Assembly: GCF_001720135.1 (NCBI RefSeq)
Contig: NZ_MCRJ01000017.1
Location: forward strand, 1 to 46,779
DNA: 46,779 nt
Reading direction: 5' to 3'
Source: Methylobrevis pamukkalensis
GTDB taxonomy: Bacteria; Pseudomonadota; Alphaproteobacteria; Rhizobiales; Pleomorphomonadaceae
Shown here: in pieces, positions 37,835-46,779 of the stretch
Position numbering within the stretch: the stretch's first letter is position 1
Layout: each line of letters opens with the position of its first letter
Notes under the pieces: model-generated
The model's input: the letters and a program-made list of their open reading frames with translations, nothing else
Databases searched by the model: none
What the model was told of the DNA's origin: nothing
Made by a program: the position numbers and the translations under genes

Positions 37835-38245
37835 ATGGACGACAGCTCGCTCTACGCTCCGGTGCCGCCGGTGGGCGCAGGTCTGCGCGGGCGTTGCCCG
37901 CGCTGTGGCAACGGGCCCCTGTTCAAGGGCTTCCTCGACACCGCGCCGTCCTGCCGGGCCTGCGGGCTCGACTTCAAGTTCATCGATGCCGGCGACGGAC
38001 CGGCGGTGTTCGTGATCCTGATCGTCGGCTTCATCGTGGTCGGCGCCGCGCTCGTCACCGAGGTGCGCTGGCAGCCGCCGATCTGGCTGCACATCCTGCT
38101 CTGGTTCCCGCTGACGCTCGGCCTCGGCCTCGGCATGCTGCGGCCGCTGAAGGGCCTCATGATCGCCCTCCAGTACAAGAACCGCGCCGAGGAAGGACGC
38201 CTCCTCACCGGCGCCGACGGCCACGGCCCGGAGCCGCGGCCGTGA
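37835..38245 (+). CDS. DUF983 family membrane protein
   Basis: A 136-residue protein with a zinc-ribbon-like pair CPRCG (21-25) and CRACG (40-44) before two membrane helices (about 57-75 and 83-102). This is the DUF983 arrangement, nearly always found beside surf1 or the cox genes in alphaproteobacteria. A metal or redox role in oxidase assembly is a fair inference; no biochemical function is known to me. It overlaps the surf1 start by four bases. Confidence 0.9.
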   Translation: MDDSSLYAPVPPVGAGLRGRCPRCGNGPLFKGFLDTAPSCRACGLDFKFIDAGDGPAVFVILIVGFIVVGAALVTEVRWQPPIWLHILLWFPLTLGLGLGMLRPLKGLMIALQYKNRAEEGRLLTGADGHGPEPRP

Positions 38246-39003
38246 CCGAGGAAAGGTCCGGCATGTCGCACCTGCGCCTCGCCGTGTCCGCGGTTCTGAC
38301 GCTCGGCGCGCTGGCCGTGCTGATCGGCCTCGGCACCTGGCAGCTTCAGCGCCTGTGGTGGAAGGAAGACCTGATCGCCCGGGTCGAGGCGCGCGTCACC
38401 GCGCCGCCCGAGGCCCTGCCGCCCGCGGCCGCATGGCCAACTCTGACGTCGGACGGGATCGAGTTCCGGCGCGTCGCCTTCGAGGCGACCTACCTTCATG
38501 ACCGCGAGGTCCATGTCTACATCGCCCTGACCCAGCCGCGCGGTCCGATTGGCGGGCAGGGCTATTTCGTGGTGACGCCGGCCCGGCTGGCCGATGGCCG
38601 CATCGTCTTCGTCAACCGCGGCTTCGTGCCACTCGACCGCAAGGACCCGGCCACGCGCGCCGAAGGGCAGGTCGCGGGCGAGCGGACGATCGTCGGCCTG
38701 ATGCGCCCGCCGGAACCCTCGTCGTGGATCACCCCCGCGCCGGACATCGCCCGGAATGTCTGGTTCACGCGCGATCCGAAGGAGATGGCCGAGGCCAGCG
38801 CGCTCGATCCGGCGACGGTCGCGCCCTTCACCGTCGATGCCGAAGCCGGCGAGGCGCCCGGCGGCCTGCCGCAAGGCGGCGAGACCGTGCTGTCCTTCCC
38901 CAACAGCCATCTGAGCTATGTGATCACCTGGTACGGCCTTGCGCTGGCGCTGGTGGCGGTGGTCGGCTCGGTCCTGCTGCGACGGCGCAAGGCGCCGCGC
39001 TGA
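38242..39003 (+). CDS. SURF1 family cytochrome oxidase biogenesis protein
   Basis: A 253-residue protein with the SURF1 layout: an N-terminal membrane helix, GLGTWQLQRLWWKEDLI (about 31-47), a periplasmic domain with GQGYFVVTPARL and VFVNRGFVPLDRK, and a C-terminal helix with NSHLSYVITWYGLALAL. Surf1 inserts or stabilises heme a in subunit I. The GTG at 38242 overlaps the DUF983 stop; the ATG at 38263 is an alternative start. It closes the oxidase cluster. Confidence 0.93.
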   Translation: MTEERSGMSHLRLAVSAVLTLGALAVLIGLGTWQLQRLWWKEDLIARVEARVTAPPEALPPAAAWPTLTSDGIEFRRVAFEATYLHDREVHVYIALTQPRGPIGGQGYFVVTPARLADGRIVFVNRGFVPLDRKDPATRAEGQVAGERTIVGLMRPPEPSSWITPAPDIARNVWFTRDPKEMAEASALDPATVAPFTVDAEAGEAPGGLPQGGETVLSFPNSHLSYVITWYGLALALVAVVGSVLLRRRKAPR

Positions 39004-39494
39004 AGCGCGTGGCGGTCCGGATGCTCACGGGAGGACCTCATGACGCCGCCGTGTGCGGGGCCGGTTGTCGTCCTCGGCATGAGGCGCAATGTCTGTCCTT
39101 GCGGAAAATGACGAGTCCGGTCAGGGGATTGACGCGGTTCGTGCCGAAACTGAATCCGGAACGGTCTTCAAGCGATTGAAACAGAATCGTATTTGACCGG
39201 ATCGCAAGCGAACTCGCCCGCAGCCGAAGCTCATAAATCGATTCAGGTTGCGTCTGCCTACGCCGCCAATCCATTGATCTATGGTCCGCCCGGCGGATGG
39301 CGCCGCAACAGGCCCATTTTGACAAACCGATTCAGGAAACAGTGTGAAGTATCTGAAAAAGAATCAATATCGGTGCAAAGGAACGTAAATAACGACAACA
39401 AGCTACTACGTGAAAATACTGGATAATGGTCTCTTGCGCAAGCGCGACAGCACAAAAGAGTGCGGCCGGCGTAGATGAGCGCCAGCGGCGGGGC
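39004..39494. other. 491-nt AT-richer convergent intergenic region
   Basis: Between the convergent surf1 and PAS-GGDEF-EAL genes. Composition from about 39100 to 39430 is clearly AT-richer than the rest of the window. Small frames (39193-39426 plus, 39038-39325 minus) give unrecognisable products. It holds six GANTC sites, the direct repeat CGATTCAGG (39239-39247, 39328-39336), an imperfect hairpin around 39162-39199 and a consensus TTGACA at 39319-39324 without a clear -10. A small RNA or a remnant of acquired DNA is possible. Confidence 0.5.
39113..39365. repeat. Cluster of six GANTC (CcrM) methylation sites
   Basis: GAGTC at 39113, GAATC at 39152, 39184 and 39361, and GATTC at 39240 and 39329. 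Base composition predicts about one such site in 253 nt. GANTC is the CcrM target in alphaproteobacteria. Confidence 0.55.
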
Positions 39495-42400
39495 TCAGGC
39501 CTTGGCCTTCACGCTCGCCGCCTTCTCGAAATGCTTGCGGATCTCGTCCGCCGTCATGGCGCCGCCGAAGTGGTCGCCCTGGCCAAGATCGCAGCCGAGG
39601 CCGGCGAGCTCGGTGGCGGCGGCTCGGTCTCGGTCCCTTCGGCCACGATCTCGAGGCCGAGGTCATGGGCAAGGCCGACGACGGCGCGGAGCATGATCAG
39701 GCGATTGCGATCCGGGCCATGCACGAAGCTGCGGTCGATCTTGACCGCGTCCACCGGCAGGCGCTGCAGGTAGGACAGCGAGGAGTAGCCGGCGCCGAAA
39801 TCGTCGAGGGTCACGCGGGCGCCGAATTCGCGCAGGCGGGCGAGGATCTGGGCGGCGAATTCCGGGTTCTCCATCACCATCGACTCGGGGAACTCGATCC
39901 GCAGCGCGCCCTTCGGCAGCGAGGTCCGCGACAGGGCCGCTTTCACGTCGTTGATGAGATCGTGGCGCAGCAGCTGCCGGCTGGTGACGTTGACGCTGAC
40001 GAACAGCTGCTCGCCGTCCGGCAGGCTCTGCTGCCACTGGGCCAGCTGGCGGGCGGCGCGGTCGAGCACGAACAGGCCGAGCTGGACGATCTGGTCGGAG
40101 CGCTCGGCCGCCGGCACGAAGTCGGCCGGCGAGATCCGGCCGCGCTTGGGATGATCCCAGCGCAGATGCGCCTGGAAGCCGACGATGGCGCGGGTGTCGA
40201 GGCGCACCACGGGCTGGAACAGCAGCTGCAGCTCCTCGCGCTCCAGCGCGCGGCGCAGGTCGTTCTCCAGCACGAAGGCGTCGTTGGCACCCGAACGCAG
40301 CGAGGGGCGGAAGGTCTCGATCCTGTCGCCGCCGTTGCGCTTGGCAAAGGCGGTGGCGATCTCGGCGTCCTTGATGAACTCCATCGGATCGCGGGTCTCG
40401 CGGTCGTGGATCGCGATGCCGATCGAGGAGGTGAGGAAGATCTCCTGGTCGTGGAGGGCGATCGCGGCACGGATCGCGCGGCGCACCGCGTCGGCGAAGG
40501 CGGCGACGCGGTCGGGCATCTGCTCGGACAGGAGGATGATGCCGAAGTGGTCGCCGTCGATGCGGGCGAGCGTGTCGACCGGCTTCAGCAGCCGGGCCAG
40601 ACGGCGGGCGACGGTCAGCAGGATCGAATCGCCGACCGCGAGCCCGAGGCTCTCGTTGATGTGGCGGAAGCGGTCGATGTCGATCATGAACACGGCCGGC
40701 CGCTGGGTGCCTTCCGTGGCGGCGCGCACGACCGCGGCGCCGAGCCGGTCGACGAACAGCTCGCGGCTCGGCAGGCCGGTCAGGTTGTCGTGCACGGCGT
40801 CGTGCAGCAGCCGCTCCTGGGCATTCTTCGATTCGGTGATGTCGAGCAGCGTGCCGACGCAGCGGATCACCTCCCCGTCGCCGCCAAGAATCGGCCGGGC
40901 CCGCAGGCGGAACCAGAGGTAGTGCCCGTCATGGGCGCGGATGCGGAAATTCTCGGCGATGCGCCCGCGCCGCTGCTCGACGATGGCGTCGAGGTTGGCG
41001 CGGAAGCGGTCGCGGTCCTGGCTGTGCAGCACCTGCAGCCAGTCACGTGCCGGCCCCTCCAGCGTGCCGCGCTTGAGGCCGAGCCGCGCCTCCGCCTCGG
41101 CGCTGGTGTAGATCCGGTCGCGGGCGACATCCCAGTCCCAGATCACGTCGCCGGCGCCGGTGAGCGCCAGCGCGCGGCGTTCGGTGTCGTTGATCAGCCC
41201 GTCGGAGATCGGCCCGCCGGCGAAGGCGTGCTGCATGACGGTGAAGCCGAGCAGCAGCACGATCAGCACGAGGCCGCCGGCCAGCGCCGGCTGCACGATG
41301 TCGTTGGCCAGATGCCCGGACACGGTGAGCCCGGTGCCGGCGAGCCAGGCGATGAAGATCAGCCAGGTCGGGATCAGCATGATCGCGCGGTCGTAGCCGT
41401 GGACGGCGAGCGCGAGGATCAGGATCAGGCCGGCGACGCCGAGGCCGGCCAGCGCCATGCGGGCGATGCCGGAGGCGATCGAGGGATCGTAGAAGGCAAG
41501 GCCCAGCAGGGCGGCGAGCACCACCAGCGTCAGCAGCATCACCTGGCTGTAGCGGAAGTGCCAGCGGCTGAGGTTGAGATAGGCGTAGAGGAAGATCACC
41601 AGCGTGACGGCGATCATCACCTCGCTGCCGGCGCGGTAGATCTGGTCGGCGCCGAGATCGACCTTGAACACCTTGTTCCAGAATCCGAAGTCGATGCAGA
41701 GATAGGCGAGCACGGTCCAGGCAAGGGCCGCCGTCGCCGGGAACATCATCGAGCCCTTCACCACGAACAGGATGGTGAGAAACAGCGCCAGCAGGCCGGA
41801 GATGCCGAGGATGATGCCGCGGAAGAGCGTGTAGGAGTTGACGTTGTCCTTGTAGGAATCCGGCGTCCACAGGGTCAGGCGCGGCAGCTGGCTGGTGCGC
41901 ATCTCGGCGACGAAGGTGACGACGGTGCCCGGGTCGAGGGTCACCAGGAACACGTCGGCGTCGGTGCTGGTCTGGCGCTGCGGCGCGAATCCTTGGCTCG
42001 GCGTGATGTTGGCGATGCGCGAGGCGCCGAGGTCCGGCCACATGATGCCGGAGCCGGACAGGCGGAAATAGGGGGCGACGACGAGGCGGTCGAGCTGTTC
42101 GTCGGTGTTGTTGGCCAGCGCGAACACCGCCCAGCTGGTGGTCTCGGCGCCGTCGCGGGCGCGCACCTCGATGCGCCGGACGATGCCGTCGGCGCCGGGC
42201 GCGGTCGACACCTGGATCCGGTCGGCGTCCTCGTGGTGGATCTCGATCGCCGGCGTCAGCTCCAGCGCCACGCCATCGGCCGGCACGGCGATCGGCTCCA
42301 GCGCCAAGGCGGGCGCGGACAGGGCGGCCACGGCGAGCAGCATCGCGGCGACGAGCGCGAGAAGGCGGGCAAGGGGGCGGGGGAAGCGTCTCGATTGCAA
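39495..42400 (-). CDS. Membrane sensor with 7TMR-DISM-like, PAS, degenerate GGDEF and degenerate EAL domains; one 1-nt deletion
   Basis: About 968 residues when corrected. A signal peptide (QSRRFPRPLARLLALVAA...) is followed by a periplasmic beta domain resembling 7TMR-DISMED2, seven membrane helices, a PAS domain (VIWDWDVARDRIYTS), a GGDEF domain and an EAL domain. The GGDEF signature is DGDHF (nt 40544-40558), and EAL is replaced by QAH (40166-40174), so both active sites look compromised, although DDFGAGYSS, KIDRSF and AEGTE are kept. It is probably a c-di-GMP binding or scaffold protein rather than a normal enzyme. One G is missing at 39622/39623; past it the frame resumes as AAATELAGLGCDLGQGDHFGG to a TGA at 39495. 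The TTG at 42400 is preferred because it gives a proper signal peptide; the first ATG would truncate it. Confidence 0.85.
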
Positions 42401-42585
42401 GTCCGGTCGTCCTGTTCCGGCGTCCTGTCGGTCCTGTGGCGCAAGGCGCCCGCGATGCGGCAGGGCCGCGTCGCCTTCAAGGCATGGGCCGCCACGCCAC
42501 GCACGGTCGTAGCACAGATGTCGGTCCCTCCGCAGGCGTCTCCGCGAAGGGGGTGGCCGGGCCGGTGACGTCGAACCGGCGGCGC

Positions 42586-43212
42586 TCAGATCCCGGGAGA
42601 AATCCTCGCGGCGTCCCCGTCGGCAAGTCCGGCCTGCCAGTCTTCGGCGTTGACGGCATAGAGCACATGGTCGCGCCATTTCCCGTCGATCAGGAGATAG
42701 CCGCGGGCAAAGCCCTCGCGAATGAAACCGGCTTTTTCGAGGAGACGGACCGAGCGTTCGTTGTGCGGCATCGACGCCGCCTCGACCCGGTGCAGACGGA
42801 GGTCGCGGAAGGCGAAGGCGAGCAGCCGCGCGGCCGCCTCGGCCATGTAGCCCTGCCCGGCGTGGGCCTCGCCCATCCAGTAGCCGAGCGAGCAGCTCAT
42901 CGACACCCCGCGCCGGACATGGGAGAGGGTCGCCCCGCCGAGCAGCAGGCCGTCCACGGACCGGAACAGGAAGAAGGGATAGCTGCTGTCCTCGCGGATC
43001 TCGCGCTGGTAGCGCTTGATCCGGCGCTTGAACGAGGCCCGCGTCAGGTCGTCATGCGGCCAGCGCGGCTCCCAGGGCTCCAGGAAGCTCCGGCTGGCCT
43101 CGCGCAGGCCGGCCCAGGCCGGATGGTCGGCCATGGTCGGCACCCGCAGATAGGTCCTCCGGGTGGTGAGGACGGGATTCACGTCGCCGGCGACGACGCG
43201 CAGCAGCGTCAT
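42586..43212 (-). CDS. GNAT family N-acetyltransferase, RimJ-like
   Basis: A 208-residue GNAT protein of the RimJ/RimL group, which acetylate protein N-termini such as ribosomal protein S5. The acetyl-CoA site is seen as SLGYWMGEAHAGQGYMAEAA, with motif B in HRVEAASMPHNERSVRLLEKAGF and the end motif REGFARGYLLIDGKWRDHVLYA. Length is slightly more than RimJ. The ATG overlaps the M16 peptidase stop by four bases, so the two are coupled. The order thrC-M16-GNAT is familiar from rhizobia. The true substrate is unknown. Confidence 0.9.
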   Translation of the reverse strand: MTLLRVVAGDVNPVLTTRRTYLRVPTMADHPAWAGLREASRSFLEPWEPRWPHDDLTRASFKRRIKRYQREIREDSSYPFFLFRSVDGLLLGGATLSHVRRGVSMSCSLGYWMGEAHAGQGYMAEAAARLLAFAFRDLRLHRVEAASMPHNERSVRLLEKAGFIREGFARGYLLIDGKWRDHVLYAVNAEDWQAGLADGDAARISPGI

Positions 43213-44539
43213 CGCGCGCGCCTTGCGCGCACCGCCTTGCGTGGCGGCGGAGCGCCGAGAGCCGAGGCCGGCGGCAGGGGCGCGCCGAGCCGATGGGCGA
43301 TCCGGTCGAGGCCGGGCAGCGCCCGGATCGGGCCGATGGCCGAGAGGGTCGGGGCGGCGCCGGTGACGGTGCGGACGATGAAGTCGCGCACCATCTCGGC
43401 CGAGATGGCGTTGATCTGGCGGACCATCTCGTCGAGCGGGATCGAGCGGCCGTGGAACAGGATGTGGCGGGCGATCTGGCCGGCGCGGGCAGCGGGGCTT
43501 TCCAGCGTCATCAGCAGGCCGGCGCGCAGCTGGGCGCGGGCACGGGCCACCTCGACCTCGGTGACCGTGTCGGCGGCGCGCAGCAGCTCGTCGATCGTCG
43601 CCTCCACCAGCGTGCCGGCATCGTCGCCGCCGGTCGCCGCGTGGATGCCGAACAGGCCGTCGTCGGAGAAGGACCAGTGGAAGGCGTAGACCGAGTAGCA
43701 GAGGCCCCGCTTCTCGCGGATTTCCTGGAACAGCCGGGAGGACATGCCGCCGCCGAGCACCGAGCGGCGATCTGCGCGGTCATGAAGTCCGGCGAATGGT
43801 AGGAGGCGCCGCGGAAGCCGAGCACCACCTGCGCCTCCATCAGGTCCTGCTCCTCGCGCCGCTCGCCGCCGAGATAGGTGGCGCGCACGTCGTCGGGCGC
43901 CGCGGCATGGGCGAAGCTGTCGAAGCGCTCGCGCGCCATGCGCACCAGTTCGCCATGGTCCATCTTGCCGGCGGCAGCGATCACCGTGCGCGGGCCGACA
44001 TACTGGCGGGCGAGATAGTGGCGCAGGGCGGCATGGTCGAAGCCGTTGACCGTGTCGACCGAGCCGAGGATCGGCCGGCCGATCGGCTGGCCCGGAAAGG
44101 CGGCCTCCTGGAAGAAGTCGAAGACGAGGTCTTCGGGCGTGTCCAGCGTTGCGCCGATCTCCTGGGTGATCACGTGCTTCTCGCGCACGAGCTCTTCCGG
44201 ATCGAACACCGAGTCCTGGAGAATGTCGGCGAGGATGTCGAGCGCGAGCGGCATGTCGCCGGCCAGCACCCGGGCATAGTAGCTGGTGCTCTCGATCGAG
44301 GTGGCGGCGTTGAGCTCGCCGCCGACATTCTCGATCTCCTCGGCGATCGCCGCCGCGCTGCGGGTGCGCGTGCCCTTGAAGGCCATGTGCTCGAGGAGAT
44401 GGGAGATGCCGTTCTCGGAGGGCAGTTCGGTGCGGGAGCCGGCGGCAACCCAGACGCCCAGCGCGGTGGAGGCGAGGTGCGGCATCGACTGGGAGACGAC
44501 GGTGATGCCGTTGTTGAGCTTCGTAACCTCGACCACCAT
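43209..44539 (-). CDS. M16 family zinc peptidase, frame broken by one 1-nt deletion
   Basis: A pitrilysin-family (M16, processing-peptidase-like) enzyme of about 443 residues when corrected. The inverted zinc motif HLLEH is at residues 47-51 with the distal Glu in the REKHVITQEIGATLDTPED segment; MFKGT-like HMAFKGT follows. A base is missing at 43764/43765: upstream reads FMTAQIAA and downstream continues as VLGGGMSSRLFQEIREKRGLCYSVYAFH, the conserved second-domain motif. No signal peptide is seen, so it is cytosolic or membrane-associated. It begins four bases after the thrC stop and overlaps the GNAT gene. The break is probably a sequencing error. Confidence 0.9.
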
Positions 44540-44543
44540 TGCG

Positions 44544-45950
44544 TCACGCTCCCAGGGATGCGGCTCTTGTCCGGCCAAGGATGAAATCTTCGATCCTGCC
44601 GCGGTCGTTGGCAAGGACGCTCTGCCGTTCGTCCCTTGCGAAGATGTCGCCGAGCCGCTCCGGCAGCGTCGGATGCCGGCCGCTGGCCGCGCTCACCGCG
44701 TCGGGGAACTTGGCCGGATGGGCGGTGGCAAGCGTCACCATCGGCGCCGTGCCGGCCAGATGGCGCTCGGCGACGACGACGCCCGTGGCCGTGTGCGGGT
44801 CGAGCAGATAGTCGGCCTCGCGCAGCATCCGGCCGATCGCCGCCGCCGTCTCCGCCTCGTCGGCCCGGCCGGCGGCAAAGCCGGCGCGGATTTCGGCCAG
44901 CGCGCCCGCCGGCACGTCGAAGGCGCCCGACTGCGACAGGCTGCCCATCATCGCCGTCACGGCGTCGGCGTCGCGCCCGGTCGCCTCGAACAGCAGCCGC
45001 TCGAAATTCGACGACACCTGGATGTCCATCGACGGCGACATGGTGGCCGACACGCCGCGGGTCTCGTAGCGGCCGGTCTCCAGCGTGCGCACGAGGATGT
45101 CGTTGACGTTGGTGGCGATCACCAGCGTCCTGATCGGCAGGCCCATCTGGCGGGCGACATGGCCGGCGAAGATGTCGCCGAAGTTGCCGGTCGGCACGGT
45201 GAAGCTGACCTTGCGGTGCGGCGCGCCGAGCGCGGTCGCGGCCACGAAATAGTAGACCACCTGGGCGACGATGCGGCCCCAGTTGATCGAGTTGACACCG
45301 GACAGATGCACCCGGTCGCGGAAGGCGAGATGGTTGAACATCGCCTTCACCTGCGCCTGGCAGTCGTCGAAGGTGCCCTCCAGCGCGATGGCGTGGACGT
45401 TGGCGTCCGCCACCGTCGTCATCTGCCGACGCTGCACGTCGGACACCCGGCCGTGCGGGAAGAGAATGAAGATGTCGGTGTTCTCGCGGCCGCGGAAGGC
45501 CTCGATCGCCGCCGAACCGGTGTCGCCGGAGGTGGCGCCGACGATGGTCGCCCGCTCGCCCTTCTCGGCCAGCACATGGTCCATCAGCCGGGCGAGCAGC
45601 TGCATCGCCACGTCCTTGAAGGCGATGGTCGCGCCGTGGAACAGCTCCAGCAGGAAGTGGTTCGGCCCGATCTGCACGAGCGGCGTCACGGCGGGATGAT
45701 GGAAGCCGGCATAGGCGCCATCGATCATCCTGCGCAGCGCGTCCTGCGGAATGTCGTCGCCGACGAAAGGCTCGATCACCCGGAAGGCGACCTCCGAATA
45801 GGGCAGGCCGGCCAGCGCGGCGATCTCGCCGGCGCTGAGGGTCGGCCACCGCTCGGGAACATAGAGCCCGCCGTCGCGGGCAAGGCCGGCAAGCACGGCG
45901 CCGGAGAAGCTCAGGGCGGGCGCGCGGCCTCGGGTACTGACGTATTGCAC
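44544..45950 (-). CDS. thrC: Threonine synthase ThrC
   Basis: A 468-residue PLP enzyme converting O-phosphohomoserine to threonine. The PLP lysine is Lys112 in HGATIAFKDVAMQ, and GATSGDTGSAAIEAF provides the phosphate-binding loop. The GTG at 45950 gives MQYVSTRGRAPALSF, matching the usual N-terminus; a frame open to 46094 adds unlikely sequence. It heads a compact run with the M16 peptidase, GNAT and, after a 185-nt gap, the PAS-GGDEF-EAL gene. It is divergent from the kptA-like gene over 162 nt. Confidence 0.96.
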   Translation of the reverse strand: MQYVSTRGRAPALSFSGAVLAGLARDGGLYVPERWPTLSAGEIAALAGLPYSEVAFRVIEPFVGDDIPQDALRRMIDGAYAGFHHPAVTPLVQIGPNHFLLELFHGATIAFKDVAMQLLARLMDHVLAEKGERATIVGATSGDTGSAAIEAFRGRENTDIFILFPHGRVSDVQRRQMTTVADANVHAIALEGTFDDCQAQVKAMFNHLAFRDRVHLSGVNSINWGRIVAQVVYYFVAATALGAPHRKVSFTVPTGNFGDIFAGHVARQMGLPIRTLVIATNVNDILVRTLETGRYETRGVSATMSPSMDIQVSSNFERLLFEATGRDADAVTAMMGSLSQSGAFDVPAGALAEIRAGFAAGRADEAETAAAIGRMLREADYLLDPHTATGVVVAERHLAGTAPMVTLATAHPAKFPDAVSAASGRHPTLPERLGDIFARDERQSVLANDRGRIEDFILGRTRAASLGA

Positions 45951-46112
45951 GGAACGGGCAGACCTTCGTGGAAAGACGCCCTGTCCGGCGCGGAGGTCCG
46001 CGGACCCTATCGGCGATGGCGGGGGACTGCAATATGTGAGCACAGTCGTCAGCCTGCCGAAAGACATGGACGGATCGGCTGGGGTCTCGGTCACTTGAAG
46101 CAGTGAGGAGAG

Positions 46113-46646
46113 ATGTCAAAGGAGATCAGCAAATTTCTGAGCCTCGTTCTGAGGCATGCCCCCGAGAAGATCGGGATCACCCTTGATGCAAACGGCTGGG
46201 TGGACGTTGATGTCCTTCTTGCTGCGGCCACCGCTTCAGGCGTCGCGATCGATCGGGCGACGATCGACAGGGTGGTGGCGGACAACGACAAGAAGCGTTT
46301 CACCTTCTCCGCTGACGGTGAACGGATCCGAGCGGCGCAGGGTCATTCGGTCTCCGTCGATCTCGCGCTGGTCCCCTCGACCCCTCCCGATGTCCTGTTC
46401 CACGGCACGGCCGTCACGAGCCTCGCGTCAATTCTGGCGACGGGCCTTTCCAGCCGCAGTCGCCAGCACGTCCATCTCTCGCACGACGAGGCAACGGCGA
46501 CCCGGGTCGGCAGCCGCCATGGCCGACCGGTGGTGTTGCACGTGGATGCCGCGGCGATGCACCGGGACGGACATCTGTTTTTCTGTGCGGACAACGGGGT
46601 GTGGCTGACGGAGGCTGTACCGACGGCCTACCTGCGCGAGATCTGA
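46113..46646 (+). CDS. kptA: RNA 2'-phosphotransferase, Tpt1/KptA family
   Basis: A 177-residue Tpt1/KptA protein. In eukaryotes this enzyme removes the splice-junction 2'-phosphate from tRNA using NAD+; in bacteria, which lack that splicing, the substrate is uncertain. The expected residues are present: Arg14-His15 in LRHAPEK, Arg73 in RAAQGHS, and Arg135 in GSRHGRPVVL, with FHGT (97-100) and HLSHD in the NAD-binding lobe. A GAGGAGAG ribosome binding site precedes the ATG. GC content is a little lower than in its neighbours, and the gene stands alone next to thrC, so horizontal transfer is possible. Confidence 0.93.
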   Translation: MSKEISKFLSLVLRHAPEKIGITLDANGWVDVDVLLAAATASGVAIDRATIDRVVADNDKKRFTFSADGERIRAAQGHSVSVDLALVPSTPPDVLFHGTAVTSLASILATGLSSRSRQHVHLSHDEATATRVGSRHGRPVVLHVDAAAMHRDGHLFFCADNGVWLTEAVPTAYLREI

Positions 46647-46740
46647 CAAGGCCGAGACGAAAGCTGGCAACTGCACCATGTGCGGCGTGCGGCAAGGCGC
46701 GATTTGGGTAGGGCTGCCGGCTTGGCTGATGCGGAGCCAG

Positions 46741-46779
46741 CCCCCTCATCCGGCCCTTCGGGCCACCTTCTCCCCTTGG
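46741..46779. repeat. Rhizobial intergenic repeat with internal hairpin, cut by the window edge
   Basis: The end of the window reads CCCCCTCATCCGGCCC, then TTC, GGGCC and ACCTTCTCCCCTT. This resembles a short repeat scattered between genes in many Hyphomicrobiales. It contains the small stem GGCCC/GGGCC (46752-46756 with 46760-46764). The region 46647-46740 before it holds no gene. Confidence 0.6.

Noticed and set aside
39154..39199. Integration (att) site or IS remnant at the AT-rich patch
   Set aside because: The direct repeat CGATTCAGG is only 9 nt, no flanking tRNA or recombinase exists, and the surrounding genes are core.
39038..39426. Small ORFs on both strands in the AT-rich patch
   Set aside because: No ribosome binding site of note, no recognised family, and the two overlap each other; left as gene-free.
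39665..42568. A 967-codon plus-strand frame
   Set aside because: Antisense shadow of the PAS-GGDEF-EAL gene, which has clear domains on the minus strand.

Overview
The window is a dense, high-GC (roughly two thirds G+C) chromosomal segment from an alphaproteobacterium, most likely of the order Hyphomicrobiales (Rhizobiales). The evidence is the gene set: DUF4170, DUF2093, DUF6101 and IalB-family proteins, a coxBA-ctaB-coxF-ctaG-coxC-DUF983-surf1 cluster, a MutL that carries its own endonuclease motif, and a rhizobial-type intergenic repeat at the right edge. I cannot name the genus. No tRNA, rRNA, CRISPR array, transposase or phage gene was found.

Layout. 320-9200 (+): a MaoC-like hydratase, ribF, ileS, lspA, a lipoprotein, mutL and an NADPH-dependent FMN reductase. 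9444-11243 (+): an SLC13-type transporter. 11268-13278 (-): rluB-rsmD, divergent from tadA (13344-13808, +). 13844-16738 (-): a PEBP-like lipoprotein, purD and a patatin-like protein. 16886-18452: ubiA converging on a DUF6101 gene across a bidirectional hairpin. 18856-26494 (+): tldE, a CysQ-like phosphatase, DUF4170, an MsbA-like ABC exporter, a DUF374 acyltransferase, waaA and lpxK, which is a lipid A/Kdo assembly module. 26504-31543 (-): ialB, a PPOX-like flavoprotein, tldD, a Kef-type antiporter and DUF2093. 32117-39003 (+): the aa3-type cytochrome c oxidase cluster with its heme and copper assembly factors. 39495-45950 (-): thrC, an M16 peptidase, a GNAT acetyltransferase and a membrane PAS-GGDEF-EAL protein. 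46113-46646 (+): a Tpt1/KptA-type RNA 2'-phosphotransferase.

The most striking property of the sequence is that five otherwise normal housekeeping genes (ileS, mutL, rluB, the PAS-GGDEF-EAL gene and the M16 peptidase gene) are broken by eight single-base deletions. Every one is a loss and none is a gain. Seven of the eight are best repaired by restoring a G or C in a GC-rich stretch. This looks like systematic sequencing or assembly error rather than gene decay, so these genes are annotated at full length with the breakpoints given.

Most of the window is ordinary core genome and I see no clear-cut undescribed system. The best candidates for a second look are: the structured ialB/coxB divergent region, which holds an FNR/FixK-type box, an AT-rich palindrome, a bulged hairpin and a 13-codon upstream ORF overlapping the ialB start; a 253-nt non-coding patch with six GANTC (CcrM) sites; three copies of CGCCTTAAG between the DUF6101 gene and tldE; the doubly degenerate GGDEF-EAL receptor; and the uncharacterised small proteins embedded in the lipid A cluster.
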